Assembly (NCBI GenBank): GCA_935421135.1
Contig: OW285191.1
Location: forward strand, 11,349,700 to 11,413,699
DNA length: 64,000 nt
Source: Bugulina stolonifera
Taxonomy: Eukaryota; Bryozoa; Gymnolaemata; Cheilostomatida; Bugulidae
Reading direction: 5' to 3'
Both the position numbers and the translations under genes were made by a program. How positions within the stretch are numbered: the stretch's first letter is position 1; each line of letters opens with the position of its first letter. The notes beneath the pieces were generated by a model. The model was not told the DNA's origin and ran no database searches. It saw nothing but the letters and a program-made list of their open reading frames with translations. This document shows, piece after piece, positions 36,537 through 49,182 of this stretch.

Positions 36537-39500
36537 ATGCTGAAGAGAAGACGAAATACGATAATATTTCTCATTGGGTTGATTGCACTTGTGTATATCA
36601 TTTACATAGGGCCATTTCAGAACAACAAATCTTCTGATCTTGATGTATGTTTAGCAATGATCATTGCTTCATTTACTATTAGAGCCTAATGTGTGTGACT
36701 TAGCTTTATTATGCTACTTTGATACAATTAAACAGAAAGGCAACAACTGTGTAGTAGGGCCTGTTGTTCCTGTGCTGTTAACCACCTGTGTCCCAACTGC
36801 CTATGGTGTATAACTATTGAATGGGCACAAAGCATGAATAACTGTCTATAACAGTTTCCTGAGAGGTAGATATTTACATTTCTCTTCTATCTGTACAGTA
36901 CAGGCAAGTTTCTACTCAATACTTCTGTAGTTTGTCTGCATACTACTGGTTGACTTGTCGGTTCATAGGTTCAGCTAGAGAGGGAGTTGTCTGAGTTGAA
37001 AGTGCAGGTAGCCGAAAGTGATAAAGTAATTTCCAATCTAGAATATCAGATTGAAACCTTAGAAAAAGGTGAAAAGTTGCCAGGTAATAACTATTTTACT
37101 TCACAGTTGTATAAATTCCAGTTATGTCAAATGTGAGCTAGAGCACTAATTGCTATAGTGACAGTGCAAGTGAAAAGTTGCATCTTCAATGGTATTCAAT
37201 GGTATTCATTGTTGTTACTAATAAAGAACACAGTTGTTGTCCCATTCATATTTTGTATCAAATTGATACAGTAAGTGAAATTAACCTTCTGACAATCAAC
37301 TTTGAATCGTGGCCATTCTGATGTATAGTAGAAAGCTTGGTTGTTTGAACCATTTTCATTGCTCATGCAGTCCTGTTGCTGCAATTGTACTCGATGCAAC
37401 TGTGGGCTATACCATTTTATATAACTTACAATCATGATGTTGCTATAGATGACCTCGACAGTATAGGCTATGTGTTCCTTCATTGTCTGTTAGTCTGACA
37501 TTTACATTTATAGTGATAGACTGATACCATGCATATTATGTCTATTGGCTAACTAATAGTTTTAGAACCTGCTAAGGCTGAGGTCAAACCCATTGTAATA
37601 AGTAATAAAGGAAATAGTGAACAGAAATCTTATGACCTACATTCCTTGTCATCCGCTGGTGAAGTCTGCAGTTTAGCTGATGCTCCTCAACCTAAGACAG
37701 ATATTCAAGTAAGAATGCTGTTATTGCATTTAATGTTATATTTATGAGTTTTCTAGCGTGTGCTTTCTATTTTTCTACAGACATGTGTCTAAATTTTGTA
37801 GCATTGCTTCAATTTGTATGCTTGTGTCAAAACAGATTACACACTGCTACATATCGGTATTAATGTTGATTTGTCTACAATTGCATAGTTGTCTTTGGTG
37901 AAATTGCATAATCTTATCTAAACTTGCTATATTTTAATAATTAAAACTCTTGTATTACAGATGTACAATGTTATCGATAGCATCAGTTTCGCAGACGTTG
38001 ATGGAGGAGTGTGGAAGCAAGGCTATCCTATACATGTTGAGGATTCTCAGTGGACTGCAGATAAACCCCTTAAAGTGTTTGTCATCCCTCATTCCCATGA
38101 TGATCCTGGTGAGAGACGCTCATAGCTTTATAGGTCACACATCATTTTTATATGTCACACATCATTTTTATAGGTCACACATCATTTTTATAGGTCACAC
38201 ATCGGGCTCTATATTATATGTATTATAATACACAAACCGCATATATGATGTACTGTTTCGGTGTTTAACACCTCATCAGTGCACCTCAGAGATATCCCTA
38301 GGAGCACACCTTGGCAATACTGTATATTTACAACAAAGCATATTTAAAAGATGTGAAATACACTGAACCAGAGCTCTCAAGCTGCCAGAGACAGTGAGAA
38401 TGCATAATGTAATCCATGTATTATATTGTACATGTATATTATATATATCCATTATATTATATATAGTTCATGTAAGTTATATAAATCATTATGCTGCATG
38501 TCTGTATAGAGATCTTCTCTATTCCTGGTTTCTCATCTAGCATAACATTTTTAGGTTGGATCAAAACGTTTGATGGGTACTACAGTTCACAGGTGAAGAA
38601 CATTTTGGATAATATGGTAGCAAAGCTAGGCGAGTATACAACAATGAAGTTTATATACGCTGAGATATCATTCTTCTCAACATGGTGGAGTGGTGCAACT
38701 ACAGAGCAGAAAACGGCTGTTAAAAGGTAATCATAACATTTTAAAGTATCTTGTTTACGATTCATCTATGACGCTGAACCATTATATGCTTGTGCCTTAT
38801 ATGGATTAAGTGTTCTTACAGAGTCTGTGGTCTAGGGGCTAAAGGTCTAGATTTTCATGTGGGAGTTCGATTTCTGTAATCCTGTAACTGGTCATTGGTG
38901 GTGTTAGGAAGGCCATCCGACCTTATAATGCCCCTGTGCTACTCAACCACTTTATCATACTGTACTACAGTGGAACCACCGTCTTACCAGATATGTACGT
39001 TTCCACCGTGTGATTAGGTACATAGCAGAAGGGCGGTTTGAGCTTGTCACTGGTGGTTGGGTGATGCCAGACGAGGCTGCCTCTCACTACTGGGCTATCA
39101 TAGATCAGCTGATCGAGGGACATAACTGGATCAGGGAGAACCTAGGTACGTATGCCTTACTATTATATCACATTTTGTGCAGCCGTTTGCCCAGTGATGG
39201 TCGTCTTTATCAAAACCAGGTCAACAATGATGCTATATCCAAGTGCACCTACATGTATAAAAATTGTCGAATGATGCATGCCTAATATTGTTACTCGAAA
39301 AAGTAGGGTTTGGATTCAAAATTGGTTTTAGCATTTGTGCTCACTATAAGATTTACCCTGTAGGGATAGTGTAGCTTCTTTTTATTCTATTTGGCATGAA
39401 GTGTAACTGCTTACTATTTTAGGTCCATCTGTAATACCCCGCAGTGGTTGGTCGATTGATCCATTTGGTCATACATCAACTATGGCCTATGTACTCCGCC

Positions 39501-42500
39501 AGAGTGGCCTAAGAAATATGCTCATTCAGAGGGTGCATTACTCGGTGAAGAAACACTTTGCACAGAAGAAATATCTGGAATTCAACTGGAGACAAACCTT
39601 CGGTAAGTAACAATTTACAATGTACGTACATGCAGTAGCTCTACACATACTATATTATGCTCTATGGTATGAAAGTGTAGTGATGTACGCACATGCATAT
39701 AGATGACATGCTTATACTACACAATATTGATTCACTTTCCTTGCAGCTTTATTTTGTTTATTGAGCATATCCAGTACTTTAGTGTACATTGGTAATACCT
39801 GGTAGCAAATAATTAATAATTTATTGACTGTTTTGCAAAAAATATCCTGATTAGGTATCATCTTGTAACAACGCTAATGTAATATTTTCTTGGAATTGTA
39901 TCTGGATATCTATATATATAGTTGGGTTTTGGGTATATGTTGATATAAACCAAGTTTTACATGTGTACTGTATACTATAGATTCAGAAGGTAGTACAGAT
40001 ATCCTATGTCACATGATGCCCTTCTACTCATATGATGTACCACACACCTGTGGACCAGACCCTAAGATATGCTGTCAGTTTGACTTTCAGAGACTGCCCG
40101 GTGGGAGACTACATTGTCCTTGGAGGAAGGAACCTAGGGCTATCACAGACTCAAATGTTGATGAAAGGTACATATTATGATCATAGTCTAGTAGTAATGA
40201 CTTTTCATTCCTTATCAAATCGCAGTCATACTTCAGGTAACTGTCTGACTTAATGGATGATTTATAAAGGTCATTTCAAGCCATGTTTGTTTCGATATAT
40301 TGTTATATTATATATCGTGTATACATATATATTGAACAACGCGTTTTTGAATTGCTAGAATGTGGGATTGGCTCCTATAATTTGTCCAAGTTCATGCAAA
40401 ATCGTGTATCTGCCACCTCACTTCACTGTTGTATCATCTATTTCAATGTAACTATAATCCTATCTGAGGGTTGATGCCCGCATAGTGGTAGACAATACCA
40501 GCATATTTATAACTACCACTGTTGTATAAACACTTACTCACCTAACTGTGTTCTACCTTGTACACTAGAGCCGCCGCCCTGCTAGACCAGTACAGGAAGA
40601 AGTCAACCCTCTATAAGAGTAATGTAGTGCTGATTCCACTGGGAGACGACTTCAGATATGACTCCGGTACAGAATGGGACAAGCAGTTTGTCAACTATGA
40701 CAAGCTATTCAATTACATGAATCAGAAGACAGAATGGAATGTCAAGGTCATTCTTTTACTGATATATATTGTCCAATTAAAACAGGCGATTTACTAAGTA
40801 TTATTAAAATTTTCTTATTGGAAAAATTTAGGTGATTTTAGAATTATTTTTAGTTTAGTGATGAGCTATACCTCTAGTTTAGATGTATTGTAATTGGCAA
40901 TATATGTTCAGTTAGGTTTTACTTTCTCTTCTGCGACTTGTGTGTCTGTTTCTACCTGCAGGCTCAGTTTGGTACTCTCTCAGACTATTTCAACGAGCTT
41001 AGGAAGGAGTCAGGAGACACTGAGTTGAATAGTCCAGCTTTAAAAGACTTTCCTACTCTGTCTGGTATGTTGCTTAGCCAAAGACCCAGGTAGTCAGCTT
41101 AATTTAACTAACTCACTCCAGCTAGGGAATCCTTCAGGTAAGTCAGTCAATCAGGGAGTCGGTCTGTAACTCAAGGATCAGTCTTTGATTTGGACAATGT
41201 ATTAGTCAGAAAGGTCAGGGAGTCATTATTTCAGGTAGGTGAATCACTTGGTTGGAGAGTCAGTCACTCTTTCAGTTAATCACTCATGGAGCCATTCAAG
41301 CTTTTAACAACTTAATGTCACTTTTTTGACCTTGTTACAGGTGACTTCTATACCTACGCTGACAGAGCAGATCATTATTGGAGCGGCTACTTCACCTCCC
41401 GACCTTTTTACAAGCACTGGGATAGACACTTAGAATCCACACTAAGATCAGCTGAGATAATCTTTACAATGGCCCAAGCTAAAGCTCATACTGGTGGTGT
41501 GTCACAATTTCATTCCAAAGAATTATATGATAAGCTTACCTACGCACGTCGATCGCTTGGGCTATTTCAGCATCATGATGGTATTACTGGTACAGCCAAG
41601 ACATTTGTGGTCAAAGATTATGGTGAGAGGTATGCTACTTCATCCTGCTTATTTGGCTAATATCAGTGGCCGGGAAATTTCCCAAAAATATACGTCTACA
41701 TAATAATACTGCCGATACTTTTTAGTGTTCAACCTTACAGAAATCTCCTCAGTTATTTTGTGTATATTCTAAGATATTATAGTCTGGTTGTACACGTATA
41801 ATGCCTACATTTACTTAGGTAGCCTCTCTGTTATTAGGAAAAGATGAAATGTATTTGGGATTTTTTTATTATTTGACATCGTTCACAGGATGCTGCAGGG
41901 TTGGCAGTCAGCATATGATGTCATAAAGAAGTCTGCTGAGATGCTATTGGCTGACAAGTACAGTAACAGCCGTGACATGTTTGATGTGGACTGGATCAAG
42001 GATGCTGAAGATGCACTAGAAGTTAGAAAGCTAAACACTATACCTTCTGGCCAAAGGTAAAATACCCATTTATTTGTGTTATTTACTGAGCGTTTTGGGG
42101 GCCTAAATTCAGATGTCTAAATATTAGAGAATATAGAGAACTTTTTTCATTTTTGCTGACTCATGAATAAATAGCAGGATTGGTGGAATGGTATTACAGT
42201 GAGGAAAGCACAGCTGATATTATTTCGTATGCATCAGCTTCTCTCATCAACTGCATAGCTTGTGTCTATTATACATGAATCTCTGCAGACACCTAAGAGA
42301 GAAAAGGAACAGAATAGAGACGATGTGGGTTTCGGAATACACAATATGTTGGTTTTTTGTAGCAAACAATTTGTGATTTACAATTCGTCTCCACATGAAA
42401 GAGTAGAGATGGTTAGAATGTGGGTGTCTACTGTCCCTGTCTCTGTCCATGCACCAGGTTCTGATGCTATTGAATGTCAAGTATCACCTTTCTTCACGGC

Positions 42501-45500
42501 TCACACAACCGTAGCTAATGACAAGTTCAAGGTGAGTGGGTGTAGTACTTATCATTCTCGATCTAGTCTTACCAATTGGTCTCCAAAAACACTTTCTATA
42601 GCTATAATCATTTATTAGGTTAAGCTGTAAATCATTCCACTGTAACTGTTGGTATTGTTTTAGTTGAGTTTCTTAGCTAGAGTTCCTGCCCTAGGAATGG
42701 TAACCTACACTGTGGAGGCTACAGACACCAACCCTTGTCCTATATCTTCAGTTGTGTACTACAACTATGATGGTCAGCCTGCTGTAGAGTGAGTTAGTGC
42801 AAGCTCTTGTTATGCATTTATCAATATCAATACTGTTGAATTTGGTTAGCATTCCTGCAGTATGTGTGCGGTAGTAGTGTTATGCCCTAGCCACACAGCC
42901 CCTAGCTGCTGTAGCGTTGGCCACTGACTACAATGTGATTTGACTATACTATACTGTGCACTGCTATCCTATGCTATCCTATGCTATGCTATAGTATAGT
43001 ATAGTCCACTATACTCTACTAAATGTGGTATTATGAATCGCAGTGTGTTAAAATCACGCTATGATTAACCGCCAGCATTATTACTGCTAGCGGAAATCTT
43101 TGCCTATGACGTATTCTAACCGTTGTTAGCACTGACAGCAACGTCTATCGTTTCAGTGGTGTGTTCAACCCATCTGTACGTAAAGACACAAAGTTCACCA
43201 TCCAAAACGCTCAGATCCAGGCAGATGTATCCACTACTACAGGAATGTTACAGGTACCCCATGCTATCGATATGTTATTTAAATAGGTGGGGGTGTCCAA
43301 TAGCCAGTTCATACAATACAATCATGTTTAGATACCTGATAATATCATGAGCGATGTGGTCTATATTCTCAAGCAAATTTTTCTGGAACTTCTCCTCAGA
43401 TTTTTTATTGAATGAAGTACAGCTAGTGTCTTTGGTGTGAGTAGATTGTGACAATTATGCATGCATTATAATTTTGATACCTTATCCATGATTGGTTTGA
43501 TAATGTCACAATGTGAGCTACTTGCCTATACTCATCTAGCAATACTGTTACATGTACATGTATATTGTTACAAAAATAATGGTACCTTTATTCTATACAA
43601 GCATATGGAAGCTAAGACAAACTCAATTATTCAACAAGTCACATCATTTATATCTGTATATTTATTTATAGTAGTAATGAATATTTGCCTATCGGCCGTC
43701 ATACATTTACAGGTATCTAATACTCTGCCAATATATAATGCTAACTCAGTGTAGTATATTCCAATCATTACAGACAGTCACTGATAAGAAGAAGAACAAA
43801 CAGCATCTATTAGAGATGAACTTCATAAAGTACAAGTCTTCAACCCAGAAAGATCACGCAGGAGGAGCTTACCTCTTTATACCAGTCGGTGGGTCTCAGG
43901 TAGGTTATGGTCTAGTTGACCAGTCTTGGGTATGTAAATTATGGTCTAGCGTTTGTATGCGGTATACATGCAGTATACATGCAGTATACATGCAGTAGAG
44001 TGCTCTACTTGCCCAGCTTCATCAGCTAATTCTGTTAGTAATAATCGTAGGTTGGTTTGTAATTCTATAATGTACCAACTTTTTCTGAATCAGTTTATAA
44101 TGGATCAGTTTACAATGGGCCAGTTTATGATATGTGCCAGTTTCATGCTCAAGGAATTTTTACATATCCCCACATACATCTTAACTTGTGATACCTTTCT
44201 TTCACTGTAGCAAGTGTGTCCAGATACTTTGTTGGACATGTACCTTGCCTAACATGTCAGCCCACCCTAAGCTGTAATGGGGGGGGGGGGGGGGGAGGGC
44301 AGAACTGCTGTACCTCCCACAATACTACTGTTTATTCACTATTCAAACTGTGCTGCCTATCATAGAACTTGTTGTAATGAATATATTATCACATGACTTC
44401 AAACTGTGAACTCAATACAGGTTGTTGAAAGTGGAAAGCCATTGATTAGACTGATCACAGGAAATCTGTTCCACGAAGTTCATACAATGACAGATGTCGT
44501 GCAGCACACTATAAGGATTGTGAACACACCGGGTGAGCAGGTGTAGATATTTTATATATCTCACTATGTTTGTATGTTACTATGTTTTACCATACTTATG
44601 TACTGTAAGTTGTAGCTGCTGTCAAATATTAGCTGGTATGTGTCTTTGGTAATCAACTGATGAAAGTAGTTTCTGTTTACATATATATTCTAAGTTGAAA
44701 GCTGTTTATATTTTTTTCAAAATTTGCTTCCTTTTGAATTATTGGCTGCCCCATTGAAAGGAACTGATTTTCATGATGTAATGTGGAGACAACTCTATTG
44801 TTTGTGTTCAAATCTCAAACCAAAGAGAAAATCTAGGGAATGCCACTCTGACATATGTGTATGAATACTTTACACTATTTCCGATCATGATTGTACATGT
44901 ATATGTTTATGTTACTATTTCTACTACTAGGCCCAGAGAGCTTAGGAGTGGAGATTGTTAACATAGACACCATCAATACTCTGGATAACACAGACTTTGG
45001 TATGCAGCTGTCTTCTGCAGTCAAGAACCCTGGGGATACCGAGGCTATATTTTATACAGATCTTAATGGGTTCACTATGCACAAGGTACTGAAGCTATAT
45101 TTTGGAATAATTCTAATGAGGTTTCATGCTGCTTAAAAACTGTGTGTGACAGAATTTAACAGGCTGTATCCTATTTTGGTGGGCATGGAATTCTGGTCTA
45201 TTGGCATTTAGTTAAGTAGTCTATGATTGTCGAAAAAAATTGATCAATTGTCCACTTTTGAAATGGAATAACTCTGTACAAACCGACTTCTTGCTAATTA
45301 ATTTACATTAGGTTGTAGCTTGAAGCCCCCAAGACATATTGCCAAAGTTGATTATCTAACTTCCCTTTAGAGTATCGATAAAAATTTAAGTTCTACGGAG
45401 TCACTCGTCTCTACCTAAATCATAATGAAAATCAATGATGCAGCAAGGTTGGAATTTCTAGCCTCGATTGCCATGCAATCCTTAGCCATGCCCCATTCAT

Positions 45501-48048
45501 AGTTTACCAAGAATTAGTATCCGTTAGTTGTAGGATTCAAGGACTGACTTTTATTATCAGTGAAGTTAGTTAATTCATAATGACAAGACTGTGCTGTTTA
45601 TTAAATGAATTCTGAATCAGGTTGAAATGGACAATATATCGTATGAACGGTTATATAATTTCACTGAGTATTTGTGTTCTAAAAAGGAGAAATTTCTTTT
45701 TTCATGCTTAAAATTACTATTGTTTTTATTCTGGTTATTGTCATTTTGAAAACGTCGACTACAGGTTTAGCCTGTGCTCCAATGACTCTGTTAATATTGT
45801 AGAGAAAGATGCAGAGTAAGATACAGCTACAAGGCAATGTATATCCCATGACCAGCATGTCTTACATTGAGAGTGATGACATCAGGCTCACTGTACTGGC
45901 TGCCCAGTCAGCTGGAGTTATCGCCCCTACTCCAGGTAATGTCTTACTGTTTGGGCTATACATGTAATTATTCTTTTCCCTTTTCACACCTACATGTACT
46001 TCATATTTCTGTTAGCTATAGTGTATCACTGTTAGTTTATATATGTGTTTCCAACTCAACTAGGAAAAATTTTTTCAACAGTTATTTACCTAAATTTAGC
46101 TGTAATCTATCCAACCATAATTGTATGCATGCAAGCGAGAACATAACTCTCTATTCGTAGAAAAATATTAACCTCTGACCTTATACTTGTAGGTAAGCTA
46201 CAGGTCATACTGGATAGGAGGCTGAACCAGGATGATAATAGAGGAGTTGGTCAACCCATATTAGATAATAAGAGGACAGAAAGCAGATTCTTTATCATAT
46301 TTGAGGAGAAGACTCCAGCCAAACATGTGAGTGAATTATATGTATATGTAGCATAAGAACCACATAATCAGAGCATTCAGTCTTGGGGCTGGTAGTCATA
46401 GCACAGTTATTTTTTTTTATTCCACCACCTGAATCTGTTGACTTAGACCTAGAGTAGTTAAAAAAGTTATGGTCAACTACATGAAAGCTTATGTGATTCT
46501 GAATAAGCATAAAAAGCTGATTCAGATGGTGCAATAAAAAATAACTGTCAGTACCCCTTTAACGTTTGAGTTTTGTTTTCTAATATTGTACTTAGATGGA
46601 GTAAAACGGTAATAGAGTGGGACGCAGTAGACAGTTTAATTGATTTTTATTCAACCAACATCAAGTCTTTCTCATTCTTCATAAATACGCTCGAAATTGG
46701 TAGCAATACCAATTTCTTGAGCACTTTACCTGGGAGATACACTGAACTGGTAGCATTACGCAATTCTCGCTGTCTCTGGCAGCTTGAGAACTTTGGTTCA
46801 GTGGATTTCACACCTTTTAAATACGCTTTGCTAAGGTGTTCTCCCAGGCATATCTCTGAGCTGCACTGATGAGGTGTTAAACACGAAACAGTACACTGTA
46901 TGCAGATTGAGTAAATACCTTGTCATGTTGAAGCTTCCACCAGCTTTCAACTGTCATGAAACGTCAAACTGTTTTTTGTTCCGGGTAGTGACAATCTTTT
47001 CTCTGCTTAGTCATTTTCTCAAGCTCTAAATATGTTTAGTGCAGCACCAGCACTGTCTGTTCTAGCCTTGGAGCAGTGCTTCAAGCTGGTTTCATGACAG
47101 GCAGTGACTGAAGAGTGGTGGTGAGAACATGGTACCCTCACACACCGCTATAAAATAAGACACACCTAGCTGTGGTATATAAAATACCACTGAAATACTC
47201 ACAAATAAGGGTCTGCCATTATTACTATTATTATTATGTATTTGTAGAAGGACAAGTCAATTGGTTATCCATCTATAACATCCAATATCCTCTACCAGCA
47301 TCTGATCAGTCCACTCATAACACTCCAGCACTTGTCTAGAGAGGTCAAGCACACACCTTTCCAGCCTCTATCTCGCAGCTTCCCCTGTGAACTTAACCTC
47401 CTTAACCTGAGGTCCCTATCTGATTACACAGATGGGGTAGTTAAAGGAGACAGCCTACTTCTCCTTCATCATCAATCATCAGATTGTAGTTTACCTAGTA
47501 AAGGTCTCTCATGCACCACTGATGATGGAAAGGTAAGTGTTAAATCTACAGCAAGTTGGTTTCCATATTAAACTCATTCCAATAAATTTATATCAGACCT
47601 TAAATGCTCATAAGAATATTCCGCACCAATTGCAAAAATAAGAATTATTACGGTACAAAAATTAATTCAAAGTCACCCACCGTATGGAAACTGATGATTG
47701 TCCGTTCGCAAATCGTTTCTCTGAACTTCGAAGGGTTTCTGCAGCAAAGTGGCTAGCCATAGGTATAACCATAAACATATTTCTGATGTGTTTATTAATA
47801 GGAGAAATATTGCCTCTGCCTCTCTCCATCCCAATCATATTCCCCCAGCATCTTTCTTCGTATAACGTGGTATGATGTCATTCTGTATGTTATAGGTGGA
47901 CCTTGATGGTATATTTAGTAATATTAAAATTACTAAATTAGAACAGAGAACTCTAACAGACCTTGAGCCCCATCCATCATCTCAAACTACAAGATCTCTA
48001 CAAGTTAAACCGATGAATATAGCAGCATATAAATTAACTTTAGAATGA
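36537..48048 (+). CDS. MAN2A: Golgi alpha-mannosidase II (GH38), 22 exons
   Basis: Trims two mannoses from GlcNAcMan5GlcNAc2 during complex N-glycan synthesis in the medial Golgi. 1135 aa, close to human MAN2A1. Exons: 36537-36644, 36969-37083 (or -37068, same phase), 37566-37708, 37961-38108, 38555-38726, 39018-39145, 39423-39602, 39981-40167, 40569-40746, 40962-41064, 41341-41629, 41889-42056, 42363-42531, 42664-42788, 43157-43253, 43774-43899, 44421-44532, 44931-45085, 45803-45935, 46193-46326, 47248-47532, 47896-48048. Type II topology: RRR then a TM at ~9-27, heptad-like stem in exon 2. Zinc/catalytic motifs: HSHDDPGW (HSHNDPGW in most relatives), GWSIDPFGH with the nucleophile Asp, [19 protein letters not shown], and [15 protein letters not shown]. 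The exon 9 donor is the weak AAG/GTCATT. I cannot separate MAN2A1 from MAN2A2. Confidence 0.96.
38129..38206. repeat. 20-bp tandem repeat in a mannosidase intron
   Basis: About four copies of a unit containing TAGGTCACACATCATTTTTA, one with a G-to-T change, immediately after the donor of exon 37961-38108. Confidence 0.95.
38230..38410 (-). mobile_element. Dispersed repeat ending in a hammerhead core, copy B
   Basis: On the minus strand, ~120 bp beginning CTCACTGTCTCTGGCAGC is homologous to 46765-46865 and leads into CTGATGA (38279-38273), a perfect 5-bp stem II with a 3-nt loop (38272-38260) and GAAA (38259-38256). The region expected to form stem III is degenerate. Compared with copy A it has a ~20-bp insertion (near TATATTTACAAC). 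It lies in the mannosidase intron 38109-38554, opposite to the gene. Confidence 0.7.
38818..38975 (+). mobile_element. tRNA-derived SINE, head and part of body
   Basis: A tRNA-like head has an A-box (TGGTCTAGGGGCTAAAG) at ~38828-38844 and a B-box (GAGTTCGATTTC) at ~38863-38874. Next comes GTGTTAGGAAGGCCATCCGA (~38901), like the AGGAAGGGCATCC motif of several animal SINE families. It lies in the mannosidase intron 38727-39017. The head resembles that of the minus-strand SINE near 60290. Confidence 0.7.
43955..43996. repeat. 11-bp tandem repeat
   Basis: Four copies of GTATACATGCA in a mannosidase intron. Confidence 0.9.
46741..46905 (+). mobile_element. Dispersed repeat ending in a hammerhead ribozyme, copy A
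   Basis: About 120 bp homologous to copy B (38230-38410, inverted) precedes a complete hammerhead fold at 46861-46905. Element limits on the left are uncertain; the preceding ~170 bp (46573-46740) may also belong. The plus-strand frame 46573-46869 crosses the repeat and is not a gene. It lies in the mannosidase intron 46327-47247, same strand as the gene. Confidence 0.7.
46861..46905 (+). ncRNA. Type I hammerhead ribozyme
   Basis: Stem I CTGCA (46861-46865) pairs with TGCAG (46901-46905). Core CTGATGA is 46866-46872; stem II GTGT/ACAC with TAA loop is 46874-46884; GAAA is 46885-46888; stem III CAGT/ACTG with a 2-nt loop is 46889-46898. U46899 pairs with A46888 and cleavage is predicted after A46900 (GUA triplet). 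One extra G (46873) follows the core, where copy B instead has a matching C, so stem II here has probably lost one base. Such small hammerheads are known from retrozymes and Penelope-like elements in animals. Confidence 0.75.
47040..47215 (+). mobile_element. SINE 3' fragment (same family as 59876-60300)
   Basis: This stretch matches the reverse complement of ~59876-60050, sharing AGCACTGTCTGTT, GACAGGCAGTGACTG, GTGGTGGTGAGAAC and the GGTCTGCCAT end. The tRNA-like head is missing. Mannosidase intron 46327-47247. Confidence 0.75.
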
Positions 48049-49182
48049 ACAGCTTGCAGAGATCGGTTTTTTAATTATGTGCAGTTACTTTTATTTATTC
48101 ATCTGCTTAGAAATATGTGTAGTTCTCAAGTTTTTCCTTATCTCTTGTTTCTTCTTTTTGACTGCTGAGTAAATCTTAGTTATTCACAATCATTGACCTG
48201 GGTGGTTGTGAGAGCCACCCTCTTTAAATCTGTGTTATTATCTTGGAAACTAGATTAAGTATTTTTTCTTTACACACTAACGCTTATTATTCTACCTTGT
48301 ATATAGACACAGCTGTTTGGCTGATAAGTCAAACCTATATTGATTAGGTATTTACATGTACATGATTACTTTATAACTACTGTGTGAATGTTTCACTAGA
48401 AATGGTCTAATCATTTTTATAATACATGTACATACATGAATATACAGTGTAACTGTATACATGTATCATGTATACATTGTTGGTACATGTACATACAGTG
48501 TATAAATGTATCAGGTATGCAAGCTGCGTAAATCCAATAAATATAATTATAATTTTGTCATACATTGTTCCATCTAATAATTAAATAATATTTTATTTAT
48601 AATATTTTGATGCACAGTTGAACAGCATGAGGTAAAATTCTTATTACAGTGTACATTTGTGTGCGAAAATTTTAAACCCTAAATAAATGTGTGTAAACAA
48701 TCAGTTCCAGAGGAAACAACTATTTCATGCACCTCCTCGCTCTCAGGTTTTCCCATCTAATTTAAACTCTGTTTTCAGGTTAGCTTCAGAAACTTGAAAT
48801 TTATTTCAATGCCTGTTCAGCAAACCATTTCATTCTGATAAGTATTTTATAATAGCTTGTCTTGTCAATATTCTTATTGTTTCTAATTTATGCAAAATTT
48901 TTCTGGAAAGTGTTGTAGTTGTATGCTCTTTGATACCCTGACCAAATTGTGAACACAACTCCGAAATAGGCTGTTCACCGATATTTTGAACCTGACCTCT
49001 CCACTCTCAGCTACGCGGACTGCTACGTGTTACTCGGTAAAACATCATAGTACCTCAAAGAAGGTTGAAGGAAGGGCACGTAAAAGCGAAGATAGTAATA
49101 ATAATTTATAATATTATTCCTCTTGGTGTCGAATTTAAAATTCATATTTAATTGGTGTCGTCAGTTGTCACTGTATTTGAAA
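48049..49182. other. Intergenic region mannosidase / VPS72
   Basis: Starts with the mannosidase 3' UTR; a CAATAAATA word near 48536 is a candidate polyadenylation signal. No gene seen. The last ~150 bp before 49183 should be the VPS72 promoter and 5' UTR. Confidence 0.5.

Noticed and set aside
46573..46869. 98-codon plus-strand gene in a mannosidase intron
   Set aside because: It runs into the dispersed repeat and the hammerhead element, and the homologous copy near 38300 does not keep the frame.
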